A stretch of DNA of 64,000 nucleotides from Pomphorhynchus laevis (lineage: Eukaryota; Acanthocephala; Palaeacanthocephala; Echinorhynchida; Pomphorhynchidae), in NCBI GenBank assembly GCA_012934845.2, contig WNNJ02002117.1, forward strand, positions 1 to 64,000, given 5' to 3'. The notes below the pieces were generated by a model. It did no database searches and was not told where the DNA came from. It worked only from the letters and a program-made list of their open reading frames with translations. Of the stretch, positions 1 through 13,700 are shown in pieces. Position 1 is the stretch's first letter, and every line of letters starts with the position of its first letter. A program made the position numbers and the translations under genes.

Positions 1-52
1 ATATTTTAATATTTATGTTTGTATTAATATTTTTTTACATTTATATTTTAAG

Positions 53-226
53 GAAGTCTTGCCGTTGCTGTTGAAGGACCTTCTAAAGCTGAAATACGAT
101 GTAAGGATAATAAGGACGGAACATGTGATGCAACATATTGGCCTGCAGCTCCTGGGGATTACGTTGTTACTGTAAAATATGGAGGAAAACATATCGCTGG
201 GTCTCCATTCCATGTTAACATTTCAG
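53..226 (+). CDS. Filamin exon: second half of an odd-type Ig repeat (probably repeat 17)
   Basis: The acceptor AG is at 51-52 and the donor GTAAAT begins at 227. The exon opens with the last two bases of a split Gly codon and reads [47 protein letters not shown]. From memory it is closest to repeat 17 of 24-repeat filamins. It ends in phase 1 with a single G, which joins CA at 1904 to make Ala. Confidence 0.9.
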
Positions 227-1701
227 GTAAATTCTTTCTAAATTGTCACTCTGCTACTGTGAAGTGTTTTATGAAATTTATATTATTTATTATTAACAAA
301 TAATATTTAGCGGTTGTATATTTTATAACGATGTCTTATCATGTATTTGTCAAATTTGATAATGCTCTTATTTTGATTAATTTTAATTTTTTATTTCTTG
401 TATTACATGAAATACTTGTTTTTTATTATTGTAATTATAATTTTAAATACAGCTAATGTGGGTCATGCATTTGATGCTATATATTGTCCTATAGTGTAGT
501 TTTAGCAATGCTTTTCTGGCTTTTGTCGGATTAGAAATCCATATTTTTGACAATTCTTATTTTAGATAGTTGATTCTGATCCATTATTGATAAATAATTA
601 TTGGAGCTGAATCAAATAAAAGAGGATTTGTTTTGATATTTCGCTAACTTCTGTTAGCATGTTCAGAAAATTACAATTTTTATATTAATTTGCGTGTTTA
701 AAAGTTTAAATTTTTTTTAAATAATCTTTGATTTTAGCTTTAAAACGATTTTATACGTACTCTGGATTTTATTTTCAAGCATAAATGTAATTTTCAATAA
801 ATATAATTAAGTGTAGAACCGATTATTGAATTTTAGTTGTTATTTTTAGCAAAATATGCAAAAGCTTTTTTTAAGATGGGTAACAGCAAATTGCCTTGTT
901 ATAAGTAATCACCAAATTGCGACTGTCACGCGATATTGACAGTTATCTTAATCGTACTGTTTTTCTAATCCACACAATCTTACTATCCTTTTATTTTTTA
1001 CTTATCGTGTATGATAAAATGTAATGGCTGTGATAGCATAATTGTACAGCAGATTATATTTTATAATCAAAAACAGCAATTGCTATGCGAATAATGGATC
1101 GACTGTTCGCGAAACATGCACTATCTTCTCTTTCTTCTAATTGTGATATCTCGCAATTTGATAGAATAAATACTGAGTTGTGAATTACATTTTCTGTAAA
1201 TGGACTTTGTTTGAAATTTATATTCTGTTTTCTTTAAACATGTTATGGTTTCTTTATTTTGTATTAATATTTAAACAATCAGTGGTAGTTGTAAAATACA
1301 ATGAAATGAAAAATAGAATAAAATAAACAGTATTTTAAATAATTAGAAACATTTTCATCATGTACACTAATGTGACCTTTAAAAAAGTCTTACTAAACAA
1401 TAATTTAGTGTTCATATTTTAATATAACAGTATTATTATGTGAATACTGCCGGACGAATAAATTATCTTTACGGGTTTGTATGCTTTTTTATAATAAAAA
1501 TGTTTATAATGCTTTCAGATATTTTCACCTCTTTCTATATATATAATTTGAATCCAGAAAAAAGAAATGTTGAAAAGCTTTCGTTATTGCTGTGTCAATT
1601 GTAGCACACACACCAAATACAATACAATATTTTTTTGTGCTACAATTGACACAACAATATCTAAAGTTCTTAAAAAATGTTTTTCCTGATTTAAATTTTA
1701 T

Positions 1702-1769
<68 letters not shown>

Positions 1770-4700
1770 AGTCTGAGAATGGCCTCAGAGTAGGAACATA
1801 AACACAAGACGATATATCTGCTAGGTGACTTGAATTTTTTAATTAAATTTTGATCATTTAGTCAGGTAAAGTGATTATATTTATTTCGATTTTATATTTT
1901 AAGCAAACCCATTCACGGGTGATTTATCTACTAAACCTCACTATTCGTCATCATCACTTCCACTCGACACACCTGATTATCATCGTCTATCTATGGTTGA
2001 TAGTTCCTCCTCACCAGGCGCCGTTTTATCTAACGAATCTTATCCAAGCAGTCAATATAACTCACCATCTAATAAATTAACAAGTTTATCTCGTCCCGTT
2101 ACGTCAAGTAATTATTCGTCAGATAATCCTCAGGAAGTGCCTACTCTCACTCATCGAAAGGAACCTGCAGGAGACATCAGTAAAGCAAGACAACAACCTC
2201 GATACATGTCAATTTCAAGTAAGGACATAGACAAATCTGACTCTGAAACACCGCTATCCGCAAAATATGGTACTATACCAGTTGACACTGCTGATGGATA
2301 TTATAATAAACCCTCATTGATATCACCAGTACCTCAAAAGTTACATGAAAAATTTAACAAACTCAATTATGTCGTAAGCGATGATAATAAGACTGATGAC
2401 GACCATACTATAGTTACACAATTGCCTAAGAAATCTAAATTTCATATGCTAAGAGAAGCATTGTCACCAACATCAATTCTTAATCGCGAAGGACTTTCAA
2501 GATTGAACGATTTGAAGTCACCACAAATTATACCGACTGCGACAGTAGGCGACGAATCTCATCTTATCTCTCCTCATAAGGTAATAATGAAATCTGTTAA
2601 ACCACATGATCAACTTGGTACGTTAGAAAATACAGGGTCTAATTTAGATGTTTTAAAGTCTCCTCAAACAGCTGATGGTCAGCCTTCTTCTCTATTATCA
2701 CATAAAGATGATCATTCTAAATCAGTTGTTAGTGGTACATTTACTCCCATACATATTGGTGATAATGCTAGTAATGATAATATCATTTCGAAAATAGATA
2801 AGTTAGATGAAAGTGTCCCAGCACATTTTTCTATTGATAATGGCCAACATAAACAAAAACGTCCGTTAGATAAAGGTAATCATGCATTTCAGCGTTATTT
2901 ACCCGATCGTGATGATTCACACGATTTTGATGCACCAGATCGGTATGACGCGGCAACACTTACTGAACCGACGCATTTTATACAACCTCATCAACGAATT
3001 AGGGAAATATCAGGTGAACAGTTGTTAAGTAAACCAAGTCTAACATCATCACCAAGTCGCCAAGCTGATCTAGAAGATTTACCATCACATTTAATTAAAT
3101 CACCTTTCGAAGAAACTTACAGTCCTAAAGATGATTTTAGATATCCTGATTTAGGTGCCACGACACAAAATGTACCCACCACTAAAGAAGAAATCAATTC
3201 AATAGATATTGATACGTTATCAGTTAACGAAACATTGCGAACAGCACGTTCTTGTTCAGATGTGAATATACCTGATAAAATAATTCCTTCATCACATAGA
3301 GCCAGATTAATTAGAACCTACATTAAACCAACCATGGATTCGCCGCGTGTTAAGGGCAGCATAGTTGAAAGTACAAATCTCGATGATGTAGATGCTCCCA
3401 TAGAGCACGATTACGGAACTATGATGCCGATGTCCTTGTTATCTAAGAAGGACGGCGGTACTCCTGTTCATATGAAAAAAATATCTATTGAGAAACGAAA
3501 AGATGCACCAACAAGTCACGACGGTAAATACGATCGTTTTGGTAAAATAAAGCAGAAAGCTTTAGTAAAATCGTCTGATGACAACGATATGTTGCATTTA
3601 AGTCAGAAACGATCAAACAGAGCGAGCAGTGCTTCTGATACCGATAGCATGCCTTTTACGCATACCGACCCCAAAAGACAGAAAGAAATCTATCATCCAC
3701 TTACTAGTCAAGTTGATTCACCTGAAACTGTTTCTGTTTCGAAAAGAAAACCGAAATATCATTCACTAGATGATCGTAATAGGATGAAGTATATAAGTAA
3801 TTTGCATTCGAATCCCGATCGGGAATTGGAAGATGAGAAAATATCTATGGCTCGTCAGCGATCATTTCCGATCGAAACAGAACAGCATTATCCTGACTTT
3901 TACAAACCAGAAACTGAAGCGGGAACGTGCCCCGTAAGTCCTAAGAGTGAAACATATGCGAAAAAACATCTACCTTTAAGACAAGAACAACGCTTACCAA
4001 GCACCGTGGATGATGTTAACTCACAACATTATGAAAGAAAACCTGAAGGCGTACATGCTCAACTCAGAAAAATGCCTGAACACTCGGAAGGTCAAATACC
4101 GTTAGATGATAACACTGAAATATCTTCCAAGCAAAAACCTAACGATTACGATATTATACCATATTCGGAAGAAAAACCTCTCGATAAGAGCACAATAAAA
4201 TATTCAAAAAAAGAACCCGTTGACAAAGTAAGCTACCCACTTGATGAGGAACAACCTTATTCTGAGGGTCATAGTCGGTATGAAGATGATAAGACATTAT
4301 CATACAACCCAATAGAACCATTAGATCAGCCCACAATCCCGTCATCACATGATCGAAGCTTTGACGAAATTACAACTCCGTATAGTTCCACTCCGTCAAT
4401 TTCACATGACAGAACTATTCCGTACTCGAAAGATAAACCATATGCTGATGGATATTCACCATACGACCAACAGAATTTATCGAATGATCGCTCAGTGCCG
4501 TATAATAAAGATAAGTTTATGCTTGATGATACCATCCATTTTGATAATCGCCAACCTCGTAATGAAAACAAACCATATACTAAAGATAGTGGCTATAATA
4601 ATGCATCATTACCACATGACCAACGTGATTCACTTGATAGACCTTCCGATAAAGTAACCGATTCGTATGATAAATACCCATCGCGTAAAGGCACTCTTCC

Positions 4701-7700
4701 ATATTCGAAAGATAGACGGTATAATGATGGAGTCTCACCATACGACCAACGAGAATTACATGATGATGGAATTCCGTATTCTAAAGATAAGGTTTTGGTT
4801 GATGACCCAACCTCTTATGATGAACAAATTCTCTATGATAGTAATGTTCCATATTCGAAAAATAAACGTTTGGACGATCAAACCTTACAGTACGGCACAC
4901 CGAATGATAACAGATTTCCATTATCTAAAGATGAGACCGATGTTGAAGGTCCTACTTCATATGAGGAACCGACACATCGTGACGGCACTGTTCCGTACTC
5001 GAAAGATAAACCATATGCTGTTGGATATTCACCATACAACCAACGGAATTTACCGAATGATGGATCAGTACCGTATACTAAAAATAAGTTTATGCTTGAT
5101 GGTACCACTCCTTTTGATAAACGCACACCTCATCATGAAAACAAATTAGATACTAAAGATAGTCGCGATGATGATGGAGCATTACCTCATGACAAGCATG
5201 ATGCACAAGATCGACCTTCCGATAACGTAACCGATTCGTATGATAAACAACCATCACGTAAAGGCACTGTTCCACATTCGAAAGACAGACGGTATAATGA
5301 CAAGCAAAAAAATTTACCGGATGCTCGTACAATTTCATATTTCAAGAATCAACCTTCGGATAAAGTCACTGATTCATTTGATAAGCGCCCATCGCGTGAA
5401 AGTACCCTTCCATATTTGAAAGATAGACTATATGGCGATGAAGTTTCTCCAAGCGATCGAGGAAAATCATTTGATGATAAAATTCCTTATTCCAAAGATA
5501 AAAGTTTAGTTGATGGTACTGTTCCGTATTCCAAAGATAGGCGCTTGGACAATGAAGCCTCAACATACGGCACACGAAAATCGTTAAATGATAATATAAT
5601 TCCATTATCTACAGTTGTGATCAAGGTTGAAGGCCCTACTTCGTATGATGAACGCACCCAACATGGCGGCATGATTCCGTATTCGAAAGATAAACGATAT
5701 TACGACAAATGCTCACCAAACGAGCAACACGAGTTACCGACTGATCGCGCAATTTCTCATTCCAAAGATGAACATTCAGATACAATCCCTGATTCTTACG
5801 ATAAGCCATCATCGCCCGACGACACTTTACCATATTCGAAAGATAGACGATATGCCGATGAAATCTCACCATTCGGCCAACAACCACTTGATGAAGGAAT
5901 TCCTTATTCCAACGAAAAAGTTTTAGTTGATGGTCCTACCTCTAATGATAAAATCAAACTGCGTAATAATGTTTCATTATCGAAAGATAAACGTTTGAAC
6001 GATCGAACATTACCATACAACACACGGGAATCACCTAATGATGACATAGTTCCAATATCTAAAGATATGACCAGGGTTAAAGGCCCTACTCCATATGATG
6101 AACAGGCACTTCGTGACAGCACTGTTCCTTACTCGAAAGCTAAACCGTATGTTGATGGATATTCACCATACGATCAACGGAATTTACTAGATGATCGCTC
6201 AGTGCCGTATACTAAAGATAAGTTTGCGCTTGATGGTACTACTCCTCTTGATAAACGTACATCTCGTCATGTTAACAAACCATATACTAAAGATAGTCGC
6301 GATGGTGATAGATCATTACCACATGACAAAAATGGTGCACGAGACATACCTTCCGATAAAGGAAATGATTCGTATGATAAGCATTCAACGCGTGACGGCC
6401 ATTTTCCGTACTCGAAAAATAATCAGTATGCCGATGATTCTTCACCATACGAGCAACGGAATTTACCGGATGACCGCTCAGTGCCGTATACTAAAGATAA
6501 GTTTATACTTGATGGTTCCACTCCAATTCATAAACACCAACCTCGTGTTGACACTAAACCATATACTAAAGATAGTCCCTATGATGACAGAGCATCACCA
6601 TATGACAAACACGATGAACGAGATTATGCCACATATCCGTATTCCAAGGATGGTCCTTCTGATAAAGTAATCGATTCGTATGATAAACGCCCATATCGTG
6701 ACAACTCTGCTCCGTACTCGAAAGATAAACAGTATACGGATGGATCTTTAACATACAAGCAACGAAATTTACCAGATTATATCGCAATTCCGATTACAAA
6801 AAGTAAGCTTACGCATGATGGTACCACTCCGATTGATAAACATGCACCTCGTGATGGCTCCAAACCATATGTTAAAGATAATCGCTACGATGATAGAGCT
6901 TCACCTTTTGACAAACGCGATGAGCGGGAATATGCCACATATCCGTATTCAAAGGATGGTCCTTCTGATAAAGTAACCGATTCGAATGATAAACGCCCAT
7001 ATCGTGACGACGTTATTCCGTACTTGAAGGGTGAACAGTATACCGATGAATCTTTACCATACGAGCAACGAGATTTACCGAAGTATATCGAAATTCCGAT
7101 TACAAAAGGTAAGCTTATGCTTGATAGTATCACTCCGATTGATAAACACGCACCTCGTGATGGCTCTAAACCATATACTAAAGATAATCGCTACGATGAT
7201 AGAGCTTCACATTATGATAAACGAGATGCACCGGATTATCGCGCATTTCCGTATTCTAAGGATGGTCCTTCGAATAAAGTAACCGATTCGTATGATAAAC
7301 GCCCATATCGTGACGACCTTGCTCCGTACTTGAAAGATAAACAGTATGCCGATGGATCTTCACCGAACGAGCAAAATGATCTACCGGATGATATCTCAAT
7401 TCCGTTTACAAAAGGTAAGTTTATGCTTGATGGGATCACTCCGATTGATAAACACGCACCTCGTGATGGCTCTAAACCATATACTAAGCATAGTAGATAT
7501 GATGCTAGATCATCACCATATAATAAACAAGATTCACGGGATTATCGACCAGATCCGTATTTCAAAGATGGATCCTCGGATAAAGTAACTGATTCGTATA
7601 ATAAACGCCCAACGCGTCACGATAATGCTCCGTATTCGAAAGATAGACAATATGCCAATGAATTCTCACCACACGGCCAACGAGAATTACTCGATGATGG

Positions 7701-10700
7701 CAGAGTTCTGTATACTAAAGATAAGTCCCCAATTGATGTTCCTACTTCATATCATAAACCCCCATTGAATGACGGTGCAACCCCATATTCGAAAGATAGT
7801 CTCTATGACGATAGAGTTTCATCATACAACACACGAAAATCCCCTTTTGATGGCAAAGTTCCGTTTTCCCAAAGTGAACCTTCTGATAAACCCTCGGATT
7901 CGTATTATAGACACCCATCGCGTGACGGTATTATTCCATATTCGAAAAATGAAGAATGTGACGATGGACCCGCACAATACAAACCACTTGAATCACTTGA
8001 CAAAGCCAGAATCAATGAACGCTATGATAAACGCTTATTGCTTGACGGCATTGTACCATATTCGAAAGATATGTGCAATGACGATGAATCCTTACCATAC
8101 GATCAGCTAGATGCACGGGATGATCGCATAATGCCACATACTAAAGATAAGTTTTTGTTTGCGGATACTACTCCGTTTGATAAACGCATAGCTTCTCATT
8201 ACACTAAACCGTATACTAAAGATAGTCACTATCATGATGATGTAACCTTAACAGATGAACAACGCGATGCGTTGGATAAAAAACATACAGTTCCATATTT
8301 TAAAGATGAACCTACCGATAAAGTAAAATATTCGTATAATAATCGCCCATCGCGTGATAGCAGTCTTCCATATTCGAAAGATAGACAATATGACAGTGGA
8401 TCCTTGCCATCGGTATTTACTGGTAAAGATGGTAAATTGTCTAATGAAAATCAAAGTGCAAGAGAAAGTATTTTTTATTTTAAAAAGATCCCTGACCATC
8501 TGCATGATTTGTCGGTGAGCGATAGCTTATTGCCACTTAAGCTGGGCGATATGGAATACGATCAACCTGCTAAATCTGACGAGTATCTTAGAATAGTAGG
8601 CGGTACACCTGAAGATGACGGTCTTGTTTACTACGATGCTGAAACCTACCCTATTGATGACCGTACAATTCAAGGATTAAGAGGTGAAACACATGATGGC
8701 GCTGTTTCGTATTCAAAAAATATTTCATGTGATGGTGGAAAGAAACCGCATGACAAACACATTCCATTCACTGACGGATCAACTTTACACGATCGTGGTG
8801 ATGTACGTACTTCGTTTTTAAAAGATCGGTCTTATGATGATAATACTTCATATGATAAAAGTATACATCATGATGGAACTGTTCCATACTTAAAGGGTAG
8901 ATCTTGCGATGAAAATCAACAAGTCTTTGACAAACGCAAATCTCATAAAGATAATGTTTTGCCGTATTTGAAAGACACGCCTAGATCTATTTATTTACGT
9001 CATGATGATAAATCTACTGTATCTGATTGTAAATTAGACTCTGAAAATCATAATGTTGATCATGTTAATGATTTGCAAGCGAAATATAAGCGTATCGGCG
9101 AGGTTGATATTGATCCACGTCTTACAAGACATCATATTGATGGAAACACGTCTCCATGCTTGAGACAGACACATCCCGTTGATAATGATATCCATGACTC
9201 TGCTTCATATTCTATAGACCGAACTAATGATAGAATGCTACCTAAAGAATACGGTTATTCGTCACCTGACGATAAATCATTATTTAGTAAATTCGATGAC
9301 GTACCTTATTCTTCACTATCGACAGGACAATATATTGACAATAGTAAACAATATGATGTACCATTATATCGTCCACCTGTAGACAACATACTTAACAAAA
9401 GTAAACGTGCCGAGCCTATAGAATCTACAAATATAAATCAAATTGATGGAAAAGCTAAAGATCACCATACTGATGCATCTATTCCTTGTAGTAAAACGTA
9501 TTTTGACTCAGAAGTAGTTCCTTCCAAATTGCATAGAGATATGCGTTCTTTTAAGTATGGGGATGACGGTAGTAGGGAAAATCGGACTATGGATGATAGT
9601 TCCTATCCAAACGATGGAAAGGATAGAAAATCACTCCCATTTTCCCCAAGACGTCATTCATTTGATAATAATAAAGTGTCAGCTACAATTGATGAAAACT
9701 TCAAAAATGGTAAGAAACTTACGAGACATTTTTCACTTAACGATGGACGCAGCAATACATCAAAAGATAAAGAAATACATTCAACAATAAAGAAACGTCT
9801 TAATAGAAGACATGTGCAAACAAAGCATGTATCAAAATATTCTAAATATGAAGAGTGGTCAAGTGACCGAATATCCGATCATGCTGTCAGTGATGAATCT
9901 TCCGACAAAGACCATCCTGAAGATCATCGTCATCTTGATGAACATTACTATTCTGACGACCGCCGACATACTGATGACAACCCCAGTCATGATGACATTC
10001 GCCCTTTTGACCATCACAGACCTGATAGTCACTATCGATCTGATCACCTCTATCGCCCTCATGATCAACATCATCGCCCCCATGATCACCACTGCCATCA
10101 TGACCACCACCAACCTCGCGATCACCATCGACCTCATGATCACCACCTACCTCATGATCACCACCTACCTCATGATCACCACCTACCTCATGATCACCAC
10201 TTACCTCATGATCACCGCCTACCTCATGATCACCAACGACCTCATGATCACCACCTACCTCATGATCACCAACAACCTCATGATCACCACCGACTTCATG
10301 ATCACCATCGACCTCATGATCCACACCAACCTCATGATCACCACCGACCTCATGATCACCACCGACCTCATGATAAACACCGACCCCATGATAAACACCG
10401 ACCCCATGATCACCACCGACCTGATGATCACCACCGACCTGATGATCACCACCGACCTGATGATCACCACCGACCTGATGATCACCACCGACCTCATGAT
10501 CACCGTCATCCTTTTGATGATCACCGACCTCATGATCATCTACGATCTGACGACCTCTTCCAACTTGACGATCAGCTTCGACCTGACGATCAGCGTCGAC
10601 TTAACGACCTTCGCCGATCCGGTAATCAGCTTAAAACTGGCGATCAACACCGATCTGATTATCTGCGTGATGATCATCGCCCATTTGATCCTAAAGACAA

Positions 10701-13700
10701 TGTTCAACATCCGGAAGAGTACGTTCGACGTCTTGATGAACATGTTCGACATCCTGATGAACAGGGTCGATATTTTGATGAACAGAATCGACATCCTGTT
10801 GAACAGGTCCGACATCTTGATGAGCACGGTCAACATCCTGATGAAGATGGTCGACATCTTGATGAAGATAGTCGACATCCTGATGAAGATGGTCGACATC
10901 CTGATGAACATAGTCGATATCCTGATGAACATGTTCGATATCCTGATGAACATGGTCGATATCCTGATGAACATGGTCGATATCCTGATGAACATGGTCG
11001 ATATCCTGATGAACATGGTCGATATCCTGATGAACATGGTCGATATCCTGATGAACATGGTCGATATCCTGATGAACATGGTCGATATCCTGATGAACAT
11101 GGTCGATATCCTGATGAACATGGTCGATATTCTGATGAACATGGTCGATATCCTGATAAACGTGGTCAACATCCTGAGGAGTGCAGTTTATATCCTGATA
11201 AGGACGGTCGGCATCTCGATGAACACAGTCGACGTACTGATGATCACGATCGACCCTTTGATATGAACGGTCAATATGCTGATGAACACATTCATCATCT
11301 TAAAGCCCACGGTCGACATCCTGATGTACTTCATGAACAGCAACATAGTGTCGAGACAAAACCTTGCTTGTCATCAAACGTCTTTTATAAAAATGGAATA
11401 ATATCTGCTGTTGATAAAGATGACGATAAGATTTCGAAATCTATGACAGAAATATCATCTATTTCTAAGATACCTACTGACGTTCTTCAAGATGTACCAT
11501 CAATTAGTTTAACAGAGGAAGTTCTTGCATTAGCGCCCACTTATGATGATGAAATTTCACGTAGACATATTAACGAGTCGGAATCGGAATATCAGGAAAT
11601 AATTCATCTCTCCAAACATCGTTCAAGAACGTCATCTTCTCAAATTAGTACATCGATAAAAGATTCAATGTTCTTAGACTCCACAAAAAATGATGAATCT
11701 CCTCGACATAGTCATCGATCATTGTCTAAACATCTTCCTCCTTCAGTTGATATTAACGTATCTCCAACAGTAAAAGAATCTATTTATAAATTCAATCGCT
11801 TAGACGATTCAAGTAGTAATTCGATTAAAACTAATTTGACTTCACCATATTCTGATTCTGCAGAACGCAATAAAATGGCAATTAACCAATCGAATTATTT
11901 CCCTAGTCAACGAATTGTTCCTGATAATAAGAAATCATCACATTCTGTTGATTCATGCCATTTACGTACTCATCAAGTTAATGACCACAATAAACCTGAT
12001 TCTATATGTAAACGTTTACCTCACGATGCTTATGATATAAGTAAGAAGCCGGTAAATCATGAAGGTCATTTCTACAGAATCGATCATAAGAGATCTGGCG
12101 TTGACATCCCTGTTAAAAAGGATTTTGTGAAACCCAAAGATATCGATACTACTAATATTCCGTTTAGACGCACTTTCTCTTACGATATTCGTGATCCTCA
12201 TTTTCATCCAATTGATCATGCAGACCACATATACCCTGAGAAAAGTGTTCACAATATATCGGATGTCGTCACACCTGTTGATAAGGAGGTTGCGAAGTTT
12301 CCGAAAAGTATTGATGCTATCCACATTTCTACAGATCATATTGGCTATGGGGGTCTACAAGAGCAAAGACCTTACACTTCAAAATTGCCGCGTTCAGTAT
12401 CTCATGACGACGTTTCTCATCGTCGGCATGATCTTAGTTTACCGTCTCACAGACGTTTTGGTCATCCATCTAAATCTCCTACACGAACCCCATCAAATAC
12501 ACCTATACCAGTACATCGGCGTCATTCGGTAACTATTCCGACTGTTATTTCAAAGCCGTCAATATTCCCTATTGAGCATTCACAATCTATATCCCTGGCT
12601 AGATCTACACCAGTTGATGTAACTATAATTGGCACAGCAAAAGTGCTCTCGAGCAAACATGGTAATCGATTGCCTACTAGTTCTGATCAAAGAGATGGTA
12701 TTGGTGCTACCGATGGACCACATGCATTATCAACTAATGCAAAACATCTAATACCATCTAATGAATTTTATCTTAAACAGCCGACGGTCGGTGAAGATTT
12801 TGACGATTTTAGAATTAAAGCTACCTCCTCGGCTCCTATTTTATCACGTCCTTTGTTAAAATATGTTACCGCACGCCATTCGTCGCATAGTTGCCGTACT
12901 TATGAATATACCAATACTATATCGGAAACATACTCTGATAATCTTTGCGACACTGATAAGGAAAGTAAATTGACTCCTTCCTCATCACAGAAAAATCTTA
13001 AGTATCATAGACATATTTCTACTGATCATGATCACAAATCTCAATCCGGAATGCCGTGTCCTATATCTCATTCTACACCTATTCCGATATTTGAAACATT
13101 AAACAGAAAATCTATTGATCTGCAGCATAATGATGAACGGAATCGACTTCAACATGATAATGATATGCGTCTTTTACGACCTCAGCCTGCTTCTATTTTG
13201 TCTCGTACTTCGAGTGTGAGTAGGATATTAGACCGATTAGATCCTTCTAATTTACGTTCTACGGCCGCTATTACAACTCCCATCGCTGGTGAGGATTCTA
13301 TCAAACCACATCACCAGAAACACCATTTACTTCAGAGCAAACCATTATTTCCTGACCGACATGGGAGCCACAAAGATGATGATGACGACAAATACTCCAA
13401 AATTGTTCTATCCTTTGAATTACCGATAGAGAAGGAAACCAGTGCATCCCATACAAGGCGTAACACACCGTCAACCGGAAGCAGACCGTCGAATATTGTC
13501 GATCGCCAACCACGTGTTTATAAACTTGGATCAGCTCCTGCTGACTCAATATCCGAATTTAATGAAGATGATGAAGATCTTACACATAAACTATTTTCCA
13601 GAAGCCAAAGTAATGATCGACGTTACCTTCCACATAGACACACTAATAATGCTAATCTTGTGGATGATATTGGTATGTTCGTTCGCGGCTATCAGCTATA

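Larger units (their letters stand above)
227..1903 (+). other. Filamin intron before the giant exon
   Basis: AT-rich intron sequence with no coding signal. It holds a 17-bp perfect inverted repeat (1591-1607 with 1637-1653) and a TA microsatellite. Confidence 0.8.

Noticed and set aside
4154-8505. Many 60-160 codon frames on both strands
   Set aside because: Shadows of the PYSKD repeat exon; the sense frame alone is continuous and joined to filamin by good splice sites.
10540-11172. A 210-codon - strand frame of STMFIRI repeats, and the GDHEV repeat frame at 9887-10324
   Set aside because: Antisense shadows of the same tandem repeats.
9812-11266. A 484-codon open frame of ITTYLM and MVDILMN repeats on the + strand
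   Set aside because: It is the filamin giant exon read in another frame. The 15-bp and 21-bp units keep all frames open, so openness is no evidence of coding.
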